A stretch of DNA of 64,000 nt. It comes from Macropodus opercularis (taxonomy: Eukaryota > Chordata > Actinopteri > Anabantiformes > Osphronemidae). This document shows positions 50,440 through 62,969 of the stretch, piece by piece (positions within the stretch are counted from its first letter, which is position 1; every line of letters begins with the position of its first letter). The notes under the pieces are model-generated. The model saw only the letters and a list, made by a program, of their open reading frames with translations. It searched no databases and was not told the origin of the DNA. Location: positions 19,531,501 through 19,595,500 of the forward strand of contig CM061092.1 of the NCBI GenBank assembly GCA_030770545.1. The letters run 5' to 3'. Both the position numbers and the translations under genes were made by a program.

Positions 50440-53400
50440 TATTGGTAAAGAAATTCATAAAGTCGTTGCTGCTGAGATTTAAAGGGACACTTGGCCATGT
50501 TACTAGAGAGCAGAGATGCTCCATCCAAGGTGGGATGGACGCCGTCTCTTCTAATCAGCCCAGGTTTTCCCCAAAAACTGCTCCAATTGTCTACAAAGCC
50601 CACATCATTTGCTGGACACCACCTAGACAGCCAGGGTTTAGTGGAAAAAGTTAAACTTACAGTTTCCCCCTGACAGGGGAAGTGTGTATAAAGTCCAGAT
50701 GAATGTTATGTCCTTTGAAAGCTTCTCAAAGGTAAAGTAGCACCGCTCTAATACGCAAACCTCCAGTAGAAAAAGGGTAAAACCTCTTGTCAAAGGCTGA
50801 CAAGAACATTTAGAAGCGTTCGCCACCAAAGCAAAGCCATCACTCTTTGCATGGGGTGTATTATAAGGGTGTGTGGCCTGCAGTTATAGGCCTGCAGCTG
50901 CTGTCTGGTGTGAACCAACAATGTCTATGTCCAACAAACAGCAAAAATCCTGAACAAAGCACAACACCCAGTACTTTAACAGACTACTGCATGAATCAAA
51001 GTGACACCTCTTTTCTTGATCACATCCCCATGGATGGCTGTAGCTTTGTTTTGGCTCACAGAACCTTCTTTTCAGTTGTCACATCCTTCTTCTTCCTTCT
51101 CTATCTCTTCAGGAAACAAAGCTGTATTATTCACTGTACACGTCACATGTGTTGTTATTACAGTATTGTTTCGCTTTTGTCTACTTTGTGCATGTAAGTG
51201 CTTAAGTGATCATCACATGTACGTCATAACTCTGTAAACTCCTGGCAACACCCAGAGGTGCTTTTCTAACTCTTTGTATGACAAGGAACGGAGCCTGGCT
51301 CTGAGTCCATGTAATAAAATGTCCTTACACATTCACACGTAGTCTACACACACACATTTTAGTATACACACAGCTGGCACCAACGTTTCTGTATTTCCCC
51401 TTCTGTAATTGTGGTTTCCTGGGATCTGCAGTGATTTCTGAGCATCAGCCACTGGCAGCAGACGAGTAATCACTCTGGGGTTGGCTGATGAGAGACGTGT
51501 GTGGAGCGATGCTCCACTGTGACGCCTGCAGCTTTTAACACCCCTGAAATGGAGCCAGGCACGGCTGGATTCCATCCCAGCCCATCAGCTTCAGTGTGTT
51601 TGTTAGATTACATCAGGCTAGCCAACACTCAGTGACCACACGCATATTTCAACACACATATTCAAACCTAAGTCTACTTTAAAAACAAGAGGAGGTCAAA
51701 TACACAGCACATGTGCTTCAAACGTGGTAGAAGATCATTTGACCCCTGTGTTCCAGCTAAACTGCTTCAAGCTCACTGGAGCTTTACAGTGACACAAAGT
51801 GACAATGTTTACATCTTCATCACCTCTTTGTCATAAACCTTTGCTCACTATAATCTCCAGTATACACAGTGGTAGCACTAGTGTCTGCACTGTGCACACG
51901 CGCCTCATCTTTGCCGACACACAGCATGCGTTACATCATAACGACCTGCAGGCAGCGATCATCTTAAACTCATATCACACCACGCGACAGAAGCCATGTG
52001 GTATGTGACTCCCTCAACTTTCCCACCAGCACTACACACAGATGTAAATGTAGTATTCATTCACAAAGTTTCACCTAAAATACTGAACAGGATGAATTAA
52101 GGTTGATGAGACTTAAACTGCTGTGGGACGATTATAGAGCAGTTGAGCATCGGACGCTACGTTTGATGCAATGTCTGTATGATACTGTTAGAAATGAGCC
52201 ACTGCTGTAGTTCACACTATGTACCAAGGAGCAGAACACACACACACACACACACACACACACTGGCTGTTCAGTATCAACAGGAAACATCTTCTACAGG
52301 ACAGGAAGTGTTACTGTTTAATTGGCCGGTGGTGATTTGGTGAGAACACTGTGTCAGCCAATCACGGAGCTCTTATTTTAGGGGCAGGTATAAAAGCGAA
52401 GGGACTGTTCTGCGTATGGTCAGATGTAGGAAGGCATTTCTGTGTGCGTGCGTATGTGTGTCTGAATGACTCACAAATTCCATTTTATGTTACAAAACCC
52501 TTTGGAAATGTCACGTGCATGGGAACTTGAAAAAGCGACATTGCACGGTTCTGTCTTTTGTCTCTAACACATGTGCTTTAATGTGGAGGCCTCTAATCAA
52601 ACTGCCTTTCTCTTGACTTCATGTCATGGTGTGTGAGGCTGCAGTGCACGAATGAATCAGCAGCGCAGCAACACGCTCTGCGATCAAAGTCCTGTCCGGC
52701 TCATGTTGACTGGGGGATTTCTGCAGCTCTGACAGAGCGTTTACTTGGGACTGGTTAACACGAGCGTGTAAGTAAAGATAAAAGCCCACATTTATGTCCA
52801 ACTCAGGCACTAGTGAGCTTCAAAGAGGTCAATAGGTTCAGTTTGTGTTGCTTAAAAGCAGCTTGGATTTGGAAACAAATATCTCCTGCCCAGAAAGGTT
52901 CATTTAACCCGATTTCTTGTTTAACATATATGAAGAGCATAAAGAGGCTGGGAAGCACTGACACACACACGCCCTTAACTGCTTCTACAGCAACTGGCAG
53001 TTACGCATCAAAAACACTTCTGCTTATCCACAAACATTCAGTTTTCCTCTGACACAGTGAACCGTCTTGGCCTCTGTGGTTTCACTGCACTTACACTGAA
53101 CTCTGAACTCCAACAGCTGCCTGGATGCACACACACACACACACACACACACACAACGAGCGAAGCTGTTTCTAACACACACATGCACATCAGAGGACAC
53201 TGTGGATCATTCTTTGTTGATTTAGGTTTCTGCCTCCAAATGTATTATATTCAAATCATCTTTTTAAATATAGCAATTTGTAATAAATAGACCGTCTTGA
53301 TAGAAATTCTATTTCTTTCCACACACACACCATTAATAAACTATGACCAGGTGAGCAGTAACGTTTACCAGACGAAATAAAGTTCATATTATAAAGTCAC

Positions 53401-54100
53401 TCATTTCACTGAGCACGTCTGCTTCTCAGCTGAGCAGCTCATAGTTTTACACATGTTCACGCGTTTACGGATGTGTTATAACAATGTGTACTGGACAAGT
53501 GTATATGTGACAACGCTGCCGCGTTACAAAGCCAATTTTGTTTAAATGTGCGGACACTGTTGTCTTTGGCGATTACCTCAGTTCCTGCCAGTTTCAGTGT
53601 ATTATTCATTGAACATGAAACATGAATGCGGGGTTACGCAATTCATTGAAATACGATGAACGCACACACACACCCCAGCGTGTGTGTCATTGTTCTCACT
53701 TGTAGACTGTGAGCTCAGGTTGTGAAGTTAAAACAGGCCTGTTACTCTGTTTCCTGCAGAATACAGCAGCAGGGGTCACAGGAAAGTTCACACACAGCAG
53801 CTTTCTCTCTTCTTTCTGTGGTGAATTTATGGGCAAACAGTAAATGAAGATTTATTTAGCATTTGTTTCATAGCATGTTCTGGCCTCCTAGTAATTGGTC
53901 AACACCAAGTCACCAAGTCTGTCTCTGACCGGAAAGACTGAATCTAAATAAAGAGCAGCTGAGACTCTGATGGACGAGGTGATGGAAGCAGCAGCAACTG
54001 AGTCACCTGATTAAAAGTTCAAACAGTTCAGCTTTTTCTCAAACTTGACCAATAAGCCTGTGAGGAGCAGAGACTTAGCTGGACGAACGTGGGAAACACA
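50440..54100. other. Non-coding stretch with CA repeats
   Basis: CA microsatellites lie at about 52,238-52,263 and 53,130-53,155. I see no exon with splice sites and no transposon ends. Confidence 0.4.
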
Positions 54101-54119
54101 GAAGCTGTTCACTCCCCCA

Positions 54120-54285
54120 CTGCAGCGCCGGCTGCTCCTGCTGCTCCGGCTGCTCCTGCTGCTCCTGCTGCTCCTGCTGCTCCTGCTGCTCCTGCTTGTT
54201 GGTTCCAGGGCTGCTCCTGCTGCTCCTGCTGCTCCTGCTGCTCCTGCTTGTTGGTTCCAGGGCTGCTCCTGCTGCTCCTGCACCT
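54120..54285. repeat. CTGCTCCTG minisatellite with higher-order structure
   Basis: Tandem 9-bp CTGCTCCTG units form three blocks, separated by two identical copies of CTTGTTGGTTCCAGGG. Larger units of about 54 bp are therefore repeated. Any frame translates to low-complexity Ala/Pro, Leu or Gly-type runs; not a gene. Confidence 0.9.
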
Positions 54286-54289
54286 CGGT

Positions 54290-55925
54290 GGGGCTCTGTG
54301 GGTCGTTGGTAGTGTTTGTCCTTCCTTCCCTATGGGGACGGTTTGTGTTTGTCCATGTTACTCTGCTTTGTTTTGGCGTCTCTGTCCTGGTTACAGTGGG
54401 TAAAGCCAGTTCCTGAACGTTAGTAGTATGTTTCTGTCTTTTGCTTCTGGTTATTATTCTGTCTGCTCACAGTCAGTTTAGCTTTTTTAGATATTGTGGG
54501 TTGTGTAGCTGTTGTTATTCACCTTGTTCCTGTCTGATATGTGTGTTTGGTCTCATATCTATCTTCCAGTGTGGATCTATTTGTCTGTTTAGTTGGTCAT
54601 TGTGTTGTTTTGTCTTTGTCCCATTGATCAGTCTAACCCCTGCATGTGCAGTGATTTTTAGTTCTTACTTTTGCTTTTCAACTAGTCTCCTGCTTTGCAG
54701 TGAATGTGTGCTTAGAGTTACTTTTCGTTTTGGTCTGTGAACTTGGGTCCAGTCCCGGTTTCCTTTTGTTAGTTTGTTAGGAGCTGTTTATGGCTAAATA
54801 AGCCATTATGGTAGTGGAGCCATCCAGAGCCAGCTGATACAACCCGATGCAATTGCTGTAGTTGCTCTTTGCTTTGGCGAGGGCAGGAGTAGTATCAGTA
54901 TGTATCAGGTGTGAACAGTGGCATCACTCTGATCTGATCTGGCCTCCATGCTCACCCACTGGAGGGTCTTCATACGTGGAGAGAGTGGCAGCGTGACTTT
55001 GATTTTTATTTATTTTTTAAGACTTTTTTTTTTTATTCCTTCAGTCAAATGTGTTTTGTTCAGTGATACAGGCCAAATAGCATCTCCAGCATTAAGAGGA
55101 GCAGCTCAGGTGCCGTTAGCTGTAACGAAGCAGCGTGTCCCTGGGTGAAGGAACAACAGACCAGCTGCCAGCGTCATGTAGGCGTTAATAGGAGCTGACA
55201 CGCTGACTCTCGCTTCAGCTGTTTTGATGCTTCCTCTTATGAGACAGGGTCATTTCACACATGTCGCAATGATATTTTTATGAAGAGAAAACTTGCTGGG
55301 CCAATCAGAGACCTACAGTGGTTATTATTTTATCGCAATTTCTATAAACCTTTTGTTTATATTTATGAAGAGATGTGTTTATTTTTAAATTATTAGGTAC
55401 TAATACAGTAAATATGATAATAATAATAATCAGTGGCGATGGAATGTCACATGAAACTTGCTTCACATACAAACTCATGTCTGTTCAGACACAGGTCTGC
55501 GCTGCTGATGTGAAGTAGGAGCCAGCAGTCATGTACCCAACGTACTGATGCTGCTGCCAGGAAGTCTTTGCTCGTCTGACTTTATTTCTAGTGATGTCAG
55601 TGAAAACGGAAATAAAATGAAACATGCTGTGTTTTATATTTTGAGCTTTGATCGGTGTCATAATATGATGTTTACATGTTTTTATATTATATAGAATATT
55701 ATCTGGCTCTTATTGACAGTAGTTCAATAGTTTATGCAGATGTTTCCAGACAGATATTAACCATGAACCTGGTTTGCAGCATATGAAACTTGGGTCCAGT
55801 GTCTGTTAGTTTGTGATGAGCCTGTGAGTATCTGTAGGTTGTTAGAATAGTAAGAACCAGTTTGTTTGCCTCTTAAGTGTAACACCAGCAATTGTTGAAC
55901 TTGCATTAGTAACGTACATGTTAAG
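54290..55925. other. Non-coding stretch, partly repeat-like
   Basis: 54,560-54,740 shares a TTGTCTTTG then TGTGCAGTGATTTT order with 61,850-61,920, suggesting copies of one old repeat. The rest shows nothing identifiable. Confidence 0.35.
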
Positions 55926-55929
55926 AGAT

Positions 55930-57066
55930 CGGATAAGATAAGACTTTATTTATCCCGCAGTGGGGAAATTCTGGTGACCCAGCAGCAGCAGAGAACAGTT
56001 GGAAAATAAGAAAATAAAAAAGTTGCAATAGTTACAAAAAAAGAGTAAAATATGTTTTACATTATATACAAAAAAGAAAATGTACATATCTAAACATAAA
56101 CATAAAGTGCAAAGTGCCAAATGAAAAAAAGAAAATAAAATAAAAAAATAACATACATGCAACAGGTTCACCGCACACATCACACTATAAACATGCTTCA
56201 GTCATGTTGGTGTGTTGTGGAGTCTTGTTGTCGTGGGGATGAAAGACCTCCGGTAGCTCAGTCCTGCACTTCGGGTGCAGCAGTCTCGCGGTGTGTGAGC
56301 TGCGTTGGTCCTCCACGGTTTGGTGCAGGGGGTGGGAGGGGTTGGCCAAGATGGACGACAGTTTCACCCGCGTCCTTCTGTTGGCCACCACCTCGATGGA
56401 CTCCAGTGGGCAGCCCAGGACAGAGCCAGCTTTCTTAACCAGTTTGTTCAGTCTCTTCCTGTCTCTGTCCGCGCTGCCGCCCGCCCAGCACACAACGCCG
56501 TAGAGGACTGATGCCACCACCGTGTCATAAACAGTCCGTAGGAGAGCCCTGCTCACCCCAAAGGACCTCAGTCGCCTCAGCAGGTGGAGGCGACTCTGGC
56601 CCCTCCTGTACAGGGCATCAGAGTTGTCAGTCCAGTCCAGGTTTTTGTTGAGGTGGACACCCAGATATTTGTAAGTGTCCACCATCTCGATCCCAGAACC
56701 CCTTATGCTCACCGGCGACGGTGGTGCAGGTTTCCGCCGGAAGTCAATCACCAGCTCCTTGGTTTTGCTGGTGTTCAGAACCAGGTGGTTATCTTCACAC
56801 CAGTCCACAAAGTCTGTGATGACCCCCTATACTCCAGCTCGTTCCCCCCAGATACACATCCAACAATCGCAGTGTCGTCTGAGAACTTCTGCAGGTGGCA
56901 TTTGCTGGAGTTGTACCTGAAGTCCGCTGTGTACAGGGTGAACAGGAAGGGCGAGAGCACCGTCCCCTGGGGCCCCCGTGCTGCAGATGACCACGTCAGA
57001 CACACTGTGGTCTGTCCGTGAGGTAGTTGATGGACCATTACCTGCTTGGATGATTCTAGAGAACAT
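55930..57066 (-). mobile_element. Rex1-like LINE, C-terminal half of ORF2 and 3' end
   Basis: A 207-codon open frame at 56,808-56,185 reads LNTSKTKELVIDFRRK, YKYLGVHLNKNLDWT, ALYRRGQSRLHLLRRLRSFG, LLRTVYDTVVASVLYGVVCW and LGCPLESIEVV, the thumb and C-terminal region of fish Rex1/CR1-group reverse transcriptases. Upstream, to 57,066, remains of the palm follow in shifted frames. The 3' end is marked by GATAAGATAAGACTTTATTT at 55,930. The most intact LINE frame in the window, but 5'-truncated and therefore dead. Confidence 0.85.
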
Positions 57067-57480
57067 TTTATTAACTCAGTACTTGTTGATGAATAAACAC
57101 TAAAAGCTAAAATGTGTGTAACTTTCTAACCAGTATTTCACATGTCCCATAATTTGAGCCTGTCTACAACCAACCATTAGAAAATCTGTTAATAGTATTT
57201 GTACTTCGTAGCTTGACTGGTGGCCTTTCCTACTGAGCCTGGACCTCCTTCCACCGCCTGCAGCAGCTTTTACCACCGTTTAGTGTCATGTGATGATTTT
57301 CTTTAAGCCTGTTCGTTTTTCATGTGTGTCCTGAGGCTTTGCAGGGGATTGTAGTGACATGTGTCATGACTGTGCAGGAACGTTCTGAACGTGTAGTGAG
57401 CCTTGACAGTGATGTGCTGACTAAGGTATAGTTTACATTATGGTTATGGAAAAAGCTTTGGACACACTAAATAACAAATT

Positions 57481-58325
57481 CAATTAAATTCAATTCAACT
57501 TTTTATATGGCGTCAATTCACAACATCAGTTATCTCAAGGCACTTTACAAGTAAGATTTAAGACCTGACACAACTAAACCCAACAAATCCACATAGAGCA
57601 GCTTTTAATTGTAGCCAATCAATAAATTGTACATTTTAATAGCAACAGTGGAAAAACTCTATAGAGGAAGAAACCTCCAGCAGACCCAGGATCAGTGGGA
57701 GAACATCTGCCTTGACCGGTTGGGGTGAAGGGATAGAGAAGAGAGAAAAGAACAACAACAACAGACTCAGGCAGGATGGTTGGACCAGCAGCTGAACACT
57801 GAGACACACGACTCTGAGTCTGACGATACCTGGAGATGAGAATAGAGAGACAGAAAGAGAGAAACACAACTAGGAGAGAACAGAGACAAAGTTAGTCACA
57901 TGTGGACATGGAGGCATGTTAGTGGATGGAATAGATAGAAAACCAGAGGAGCTCAGTGAATGAAGGAGGTTCCAGCATCTAAGCCTGTAGCAGCTGAACT
58001 AAGAGATGGATCAGAGGAACCAGAACCATCTGGAACCATCAGCTTTGTCAGAAAGGAAGGTTTCAGCCTAGTTTTAAAGCAGAGAGGGCGTCTGCTGCTA
58101 GAACCTGAACTGGAAGCTGGTTCCACATAGAGGAGCTTGGAGCTAAAGGCTCTGCCTCCCGTTCTACAGGTAGAAACTCTAGGAACCACCAGTAGACCAG
58201 CTCTGAGAAGCAAGGTTCTGTTGGAGCAGAAGGAGCCATGAGGTCTAAGACCAGATGGAGCTTAATTATGAAGAGCTTTGGAAGAGGAGGAGAATTTAAT
58301 TCTATCCTAGATTTGACAGGGACAT
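57481..58325 (-). mobile_element. L2-like LINE 3' part
   Basis: Near-identical over most of its length to 43,870-44,600, including the C-terminal ORF2 remnant (GLLVVPRVS, TGGRAFSSKLLY, RLKPSFLTKLM) and the 3' UTR. It keeps a CAGAGAGGGCG segment near 58,080 missing from the first copy. Confidence 0.82.
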
Positions 58326-58329
58326 TAAT

Positions 58330-59740
58330 GGGTGTGATGGCTGCAGTCTACCATCCATCCATGTCCTTATTCCAGCAGCTCATCAAAAGCAGACGTACCC
58401 AGATACGCTACCGTGTAATAATAATTTACGAGCTGCTTCCCTTCATGGAGTTGACTGGTTCCCTTCACCGGGCGACGATGAGCTCAGTGTCGATAAACGG
58501 GGTGTGGCCAAATGATTGTCATGTGTTAGGCCTGTGGTCTGAAGCACCATGCTGATGCATTGCAGAGCCTTACTTTTCAGCAGTTTGCACCATACTAGAT
58601 TCCAAAGCTGTTTCCATGGAGACATAATTGACCAAGGATGTCCTAACCCACCAGTCACCAGCCAACACTATGATGAAATCGTGATATATGAGTGTTTACA
58701 ATCTTAAGCGGCCTCTCTCCCATCCCACTCTGTAATTCATTCTCCTTTAACGTTGTTTGGCTTCATGTCCTTACATCACTGTCCCATCGCTGGCCCTGCA
58801 GGACCTGCTTCTGTCAACCTTACGTTACATTCTACTACATTCGTTTCACATTTCGCAGCTTTTTGTTTTTCATGCTACCTCTCTTCTCACTTTTTTTGTT
58901 TTCCTAGACTTCCACCATAGATGCTGATACTCCTAATCTCTCTTTAGTCCATTTAATTTGCTGTCATTACCCATCTGTTTGTGTTTTGCTGCAGCATTAC
59001 ATTGCAACGCAAAACAGGAATGACATATGTTGCAATTGGACTGACAGTGCCAGGCAGTGGCTGAGACATTGGGCAACCAACCAGTAGATGTTTTAAAGTG
59101 GTTTGAATTCTTCCAGTCTGGTGGTTTGAGAGGGTGACAGGATTTAATGGATGACTACAGTCAGTGTCTACACTGCAGCGAATCTGAAGCCAGACGTGTG
59201 GAGATTTACCTTGTATTGTTTGTTCCAACAGTCTGGAAACACTGGTTGTGTTCCTTGAGTCCAGAAGCACAGACGAACCACCGCCAGGCTTCCTTGAATA
59301 TGAAAATACGCGTCTGGGCGCTGAGAGTCACACTGAGTAGTGTTTAAAGCCCTGCTGTGGACATATCCTCACCATAGCTTTGTAACAGCCTCCTTCAAGT
59401 GGAGTGTTTTTTGTGGAAACTTGCATCACTTCTATATCCTCGATCAGTAACAGCCTTTAACAGTTCTCATCAACAAGTCTCCTGCCATTGTGTTTTAATA
59501 TAGTTCTGTCCCTGTCTGTGCCTTATGGATTAATAAAGTTTGTTTTGGAGAACTGAGAATGACTTTTTTGTGACACATAAGCACTGGGAATGCTACATCG
59601 TAGCTCCGACACCCAGGGGCCACGTACAGGCCGCCTCAACCTGGCCCTAACCCTGGTTTGACAGCTGTCTGGCCTTTGACCAGTCACTGCACAAACCTAA
59701 ATACAGTAGTAACTATTTTGATCTATTTACTGAGAATCTA
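58330..59740. other. No recognisable feature
   Basis: Non-coding sequence without transposon ends, RNA genes or exon-like frames. Confidence 0.4.
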
Positions 59741-59745
59741 AGAAG

Positions 59746-59781
59746 AAAAACACCTTTTGCAGCTAAACAAAAGGTGTTTTT
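59746..59781. repeat. Perfect 14-bp hairpin
   Basis: AAAAACACCTTTTG is followed after 8 bases by its exact reverse complement CAAAAGGTGTTTTT. It lies 20 bp left of the hAT insertion below. Function unknown; it may be the end of another small element. Confidence 0.8.
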
Positions 59782-59802
59782 CCTTGTTACATATCTGTAA
59801 CA

Positions 59803-60565
59803 CAGGGGAGCCCAATACATCGATCGCGATCTACCAGTCGATCGCAAAGGTAGTGTGGGTAGATCGCATAGCATTAAAAAAGTAGACGTCAGCCTATCAT
59901 CTATCCTCACTATGAAATTCGTCACTTGATTGACAGAAAGAGATAATGGGTGTGGCTACAAAGATGCCAGTTCCATTCGTGCCAGATCTCGACATGGCGA
60001 CTTCGTGCGTGTCTGGAGGAGTCTGATTGGACCACTCTGAGTTGTTGCTACACACTGACGTGAGATGACTTAGTCGAGGGAAATTCCTGCAAAGATTTCT
60101 AGAGCTCTATCAGAGTTTTCCGTGTAGCTAAACATGCAGAATACAACCAAGATCTGCAAGGAAACGACAAAAACGTGATCAGTATGATCAGCTCAGTTAA
60201 TTCTTTCAGACGTAAAAATGCAGCATCTCTCCTCAAAGCTGCAGCAACAAGATTTGGGCAACTTCCAAAACCTCGCGTCCGATCTGGAGACGCAACGGAA
60301 GACGTGTGAGCAGCTTGACACTAGATGAGAAATGCCTGTCAGTTTGACAAACGCTTTCAAGACGTTGTTTTACTGGAGCCAGTCGCTACATTCAGGTGCT
60401 GCCTTTTTCAGGATGATGCTGAGGTTGATTGAATATGGGTTCATGCAATAATGCAACATATATTATACAAATAAAGAATATGTTTAGCATTTTTATAGTA
60501 GGTAGATCATTTTGACATGGTCATTTTATAAGTAGCTCATGTGCTGAAAAAGTGTTGCCACCCTG
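59803..60565. mobile_element. hAT-superfamily remnant with perfect 8-bp target duplication
   Basis: CTGTAACA at 59,795-59,802 is repeated exactly at 60,566-60,573, the 8-bp target duplication typical of hAT. Ends are CAGGGGAGCCCAATACA and, reverse complemented, CAGGGTGGCAACACTTT. Inside, ATCGATCGCGATCTACCAG and related GATCTACC/GTAGATC words recur near both ends, and a remnant frame around 60,210-60,300 (LQQQDLGNFQNL) may be transposase-derived. At 763 bp it is an internal-deletion derivative without an intact gene. Confidence 0.85.
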
Positions 60566-60573
60566 CTGTAACA

Positions 60574-61121
60574 TATGTAGACATACATGTCAAAAAATGA
60601 AAAACATTAGTATTTTCAAACATTACATTTCCATTCACACGATCCCTTCCTGAAATCAGAGCAGGCCTGTTAGATAGCGTTTCAATGAAATAATGTAACG
60701 ATTAAAGCTACAGCGAAGAGACTGACTCCTCTGCTTACTCCCCCAACTAACAAGACACCATCACACTATTAAAAATCACGATCAAAAAAGAAAAAAGTGT
60801 GTGTGTCCTGCTTGAGCTCATGTGATGTGTCTGTCTGTGACTGCTTGGTGGCATTTAGCCTCCTAAGCCTTATTTACAGCACCTTAATGAGAGGCGCACA
60901 GACACATTAAACACACACATTCACAGACAGGCATCAGGTCAGTTTACATGCATCTAAGCATTTAAGCATCATAAACAACACAGCTCCAGCTGAAGACCAG
61001 TCATTCACATGAGAGGCATAATTTCACTTAATAGAGTGTAAAAGTCTCCAGACGAGCATCAGACGCTGGACTAATCACTGTTTTAGGGAGTGAAATAACA
61101 GTTTAGCTGCTGCTGTGTCTG

Positions 61122-61172
<51 letters not shown>

Positions 61173-62960
61173 AGTTCATTCATTCATTCTGTCTGCTGCT
61201 CTTTTCTCCCTCTGACAAATTCAGCTGAATATGACACAGATCATTTCTGAAAGCTGTGAAATGGTGAAATATTTAATATACAGTAGCTCATTTAACGAAT
61301 ATGGATGTTGTGATAAACTGGTGAATGAACCTCTACAGTTTCTATTGTTTCTCCAGGTCTTTCTTTACAGTAGGCTGTATATCCTAGATTATCTCTGTCT
61401 TGAATGAAACAGCTCATCAGCTGTTTCTCATAGTGAACTCAGTCATGCATGTAGCGTTACTCATGTAGCAAATACTCAGGAATCGAACAGCTCCCAACTC
61501 CTTCCTTTAGCGTGAGTCACACAAAGCTTCGATGATCCACACAAGATGTCCCTGATAGTTTCTTTCTGAACACACACAATAGTAAAGAATCCTTCCTTGA
61601 ACAAGAGGACGTCTATTAACATGCTGAAGTCATCCTCTTACCACAAACATCCAAACGTTCGGCCTGTGGAGGTGCTGACGTTCTGATCATGGACCTTTGC
61701 TGTTTACGTCATTTCCTGTTCCTCTGCCTATGGACTAATGCTGATCATCATCTACGCCTGGACTCAGTCGTACTCACACTCACTGCTGGTTTGTCCTGGA
61801 CGTCGCTCAACAGATTTGTACGTTTTTTCTTCATTTCATGTCACTGTTGTTGGTTTGTCTTTGTTTTGTAGATTAGTTTGTTCCTGCCTGTGCAGTGATT
61901 TTCATTTCGTTTTCAGTTGCTACTTTGTCTTAGTTATGTTACCATTGCAACTTATTCAGACTCCTTTTATTGACCACATATTTCACTATGGTATGTCTGG
62001 CATCTGTGCAATTGGGTGCAATACTTGCACTAGATGTTGTTACTGAAGGTTGTTAGACTGTGTAACATATCTACTGATGATCACAGCTCTTATTGTGGAG
62101 GCGACAGCTGTTTAATAAGTAACGCTATGCATTTAAATTATGATTTCTCTGCATGATTACTAACATGTTCAGCTGATCCTCTATAGTCTGTCAGAACCTT
62201 TTCCTTTTTACATATTATATGTTTCGCCTCAGCTGCTGCTCTGTGAGTTTAGTCCAGGTTCAATCGGTGACTTTGATCGATACTACGCTGATCCAACCAT
62301 CTACAGCAGGTTGACCTAGTAGCAAACCAAACAGAGATCACAACAGTACACGCAGGCAGATTAACTAGGGCCTGGAGGAGCATCACAGTTAGGGTGAAAT
62401 ATTATAAGCAGTGTCATCAAATCCATTAATGCCGAACAATGACCACAAAAACCCACAACAGTGTCTTTATAGAACGACGGGGCGGAGACAGAAAGTCCTG
62501 TTCAGTCCGGCGTTAAGTACGAGGCCCAAACAGTCAAGTGCGGAACACAGAAATATTGATTAATAATTAAATATAATATATAAAATAAATAATTGATTGA
62601 TTGATGTTTCAACACAAGCTGGCAGTGAAGGCTGAGGACTGAAAACCCAGGCAGCAGTTCTTCTGTGTCAGCATCTGAAGCACCTCCTGGCCACAAGATG
62701 CACAGTCACAGTCCTCGCCTCAACCTCCCTCCTCGCTTCAAAACCCTGAAGTTTGGGAATCAAAGCCAAGCTCAGGAGGCTGTGGCGGAGCCATCAGCGT
62801 CACAGCTCATCTTTTCTTTACTACGCTGCCTTATCATTTTCTTTTACAAACAAATCGATGAAGTTCTTTGCTCAGCAGTAATGTCGGACCTGCTGGACAG
62901 CTGAGGTAGTTAGTATATTAACATCATCATTTTCTTATGGAAGAACCACTGAATTGCATT
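60574..62960. other. Non-coding stretch
   Basis: Holds the CA run at 61.1 kb and a repeat-like block at 61,690-61,960 resembling parts of 44.7 and 54.6 kb. The 60,800-61,080 part looks unique and may be conserved non-coding DNA. No supported exon. Confidence 0.4.
61123..61171. repeat. CA microsatellite
   Basis: Pure (CA) run of about 24 units in non-coding DNA. Confidence 0.95.
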
Positions 62961-62969
62961 TTGTTTTAG

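Noticed and set aside
54011..54416. Leu-, Ala- or Ser-rich frames on both strands
   Set aside because: Low-complexity translation of the CTGCTCCTG minisatellite.
56584..57021. 145-codon plus-strand frame
   Set aside because: Antisense of the Rex1-like reverse transcriptase.
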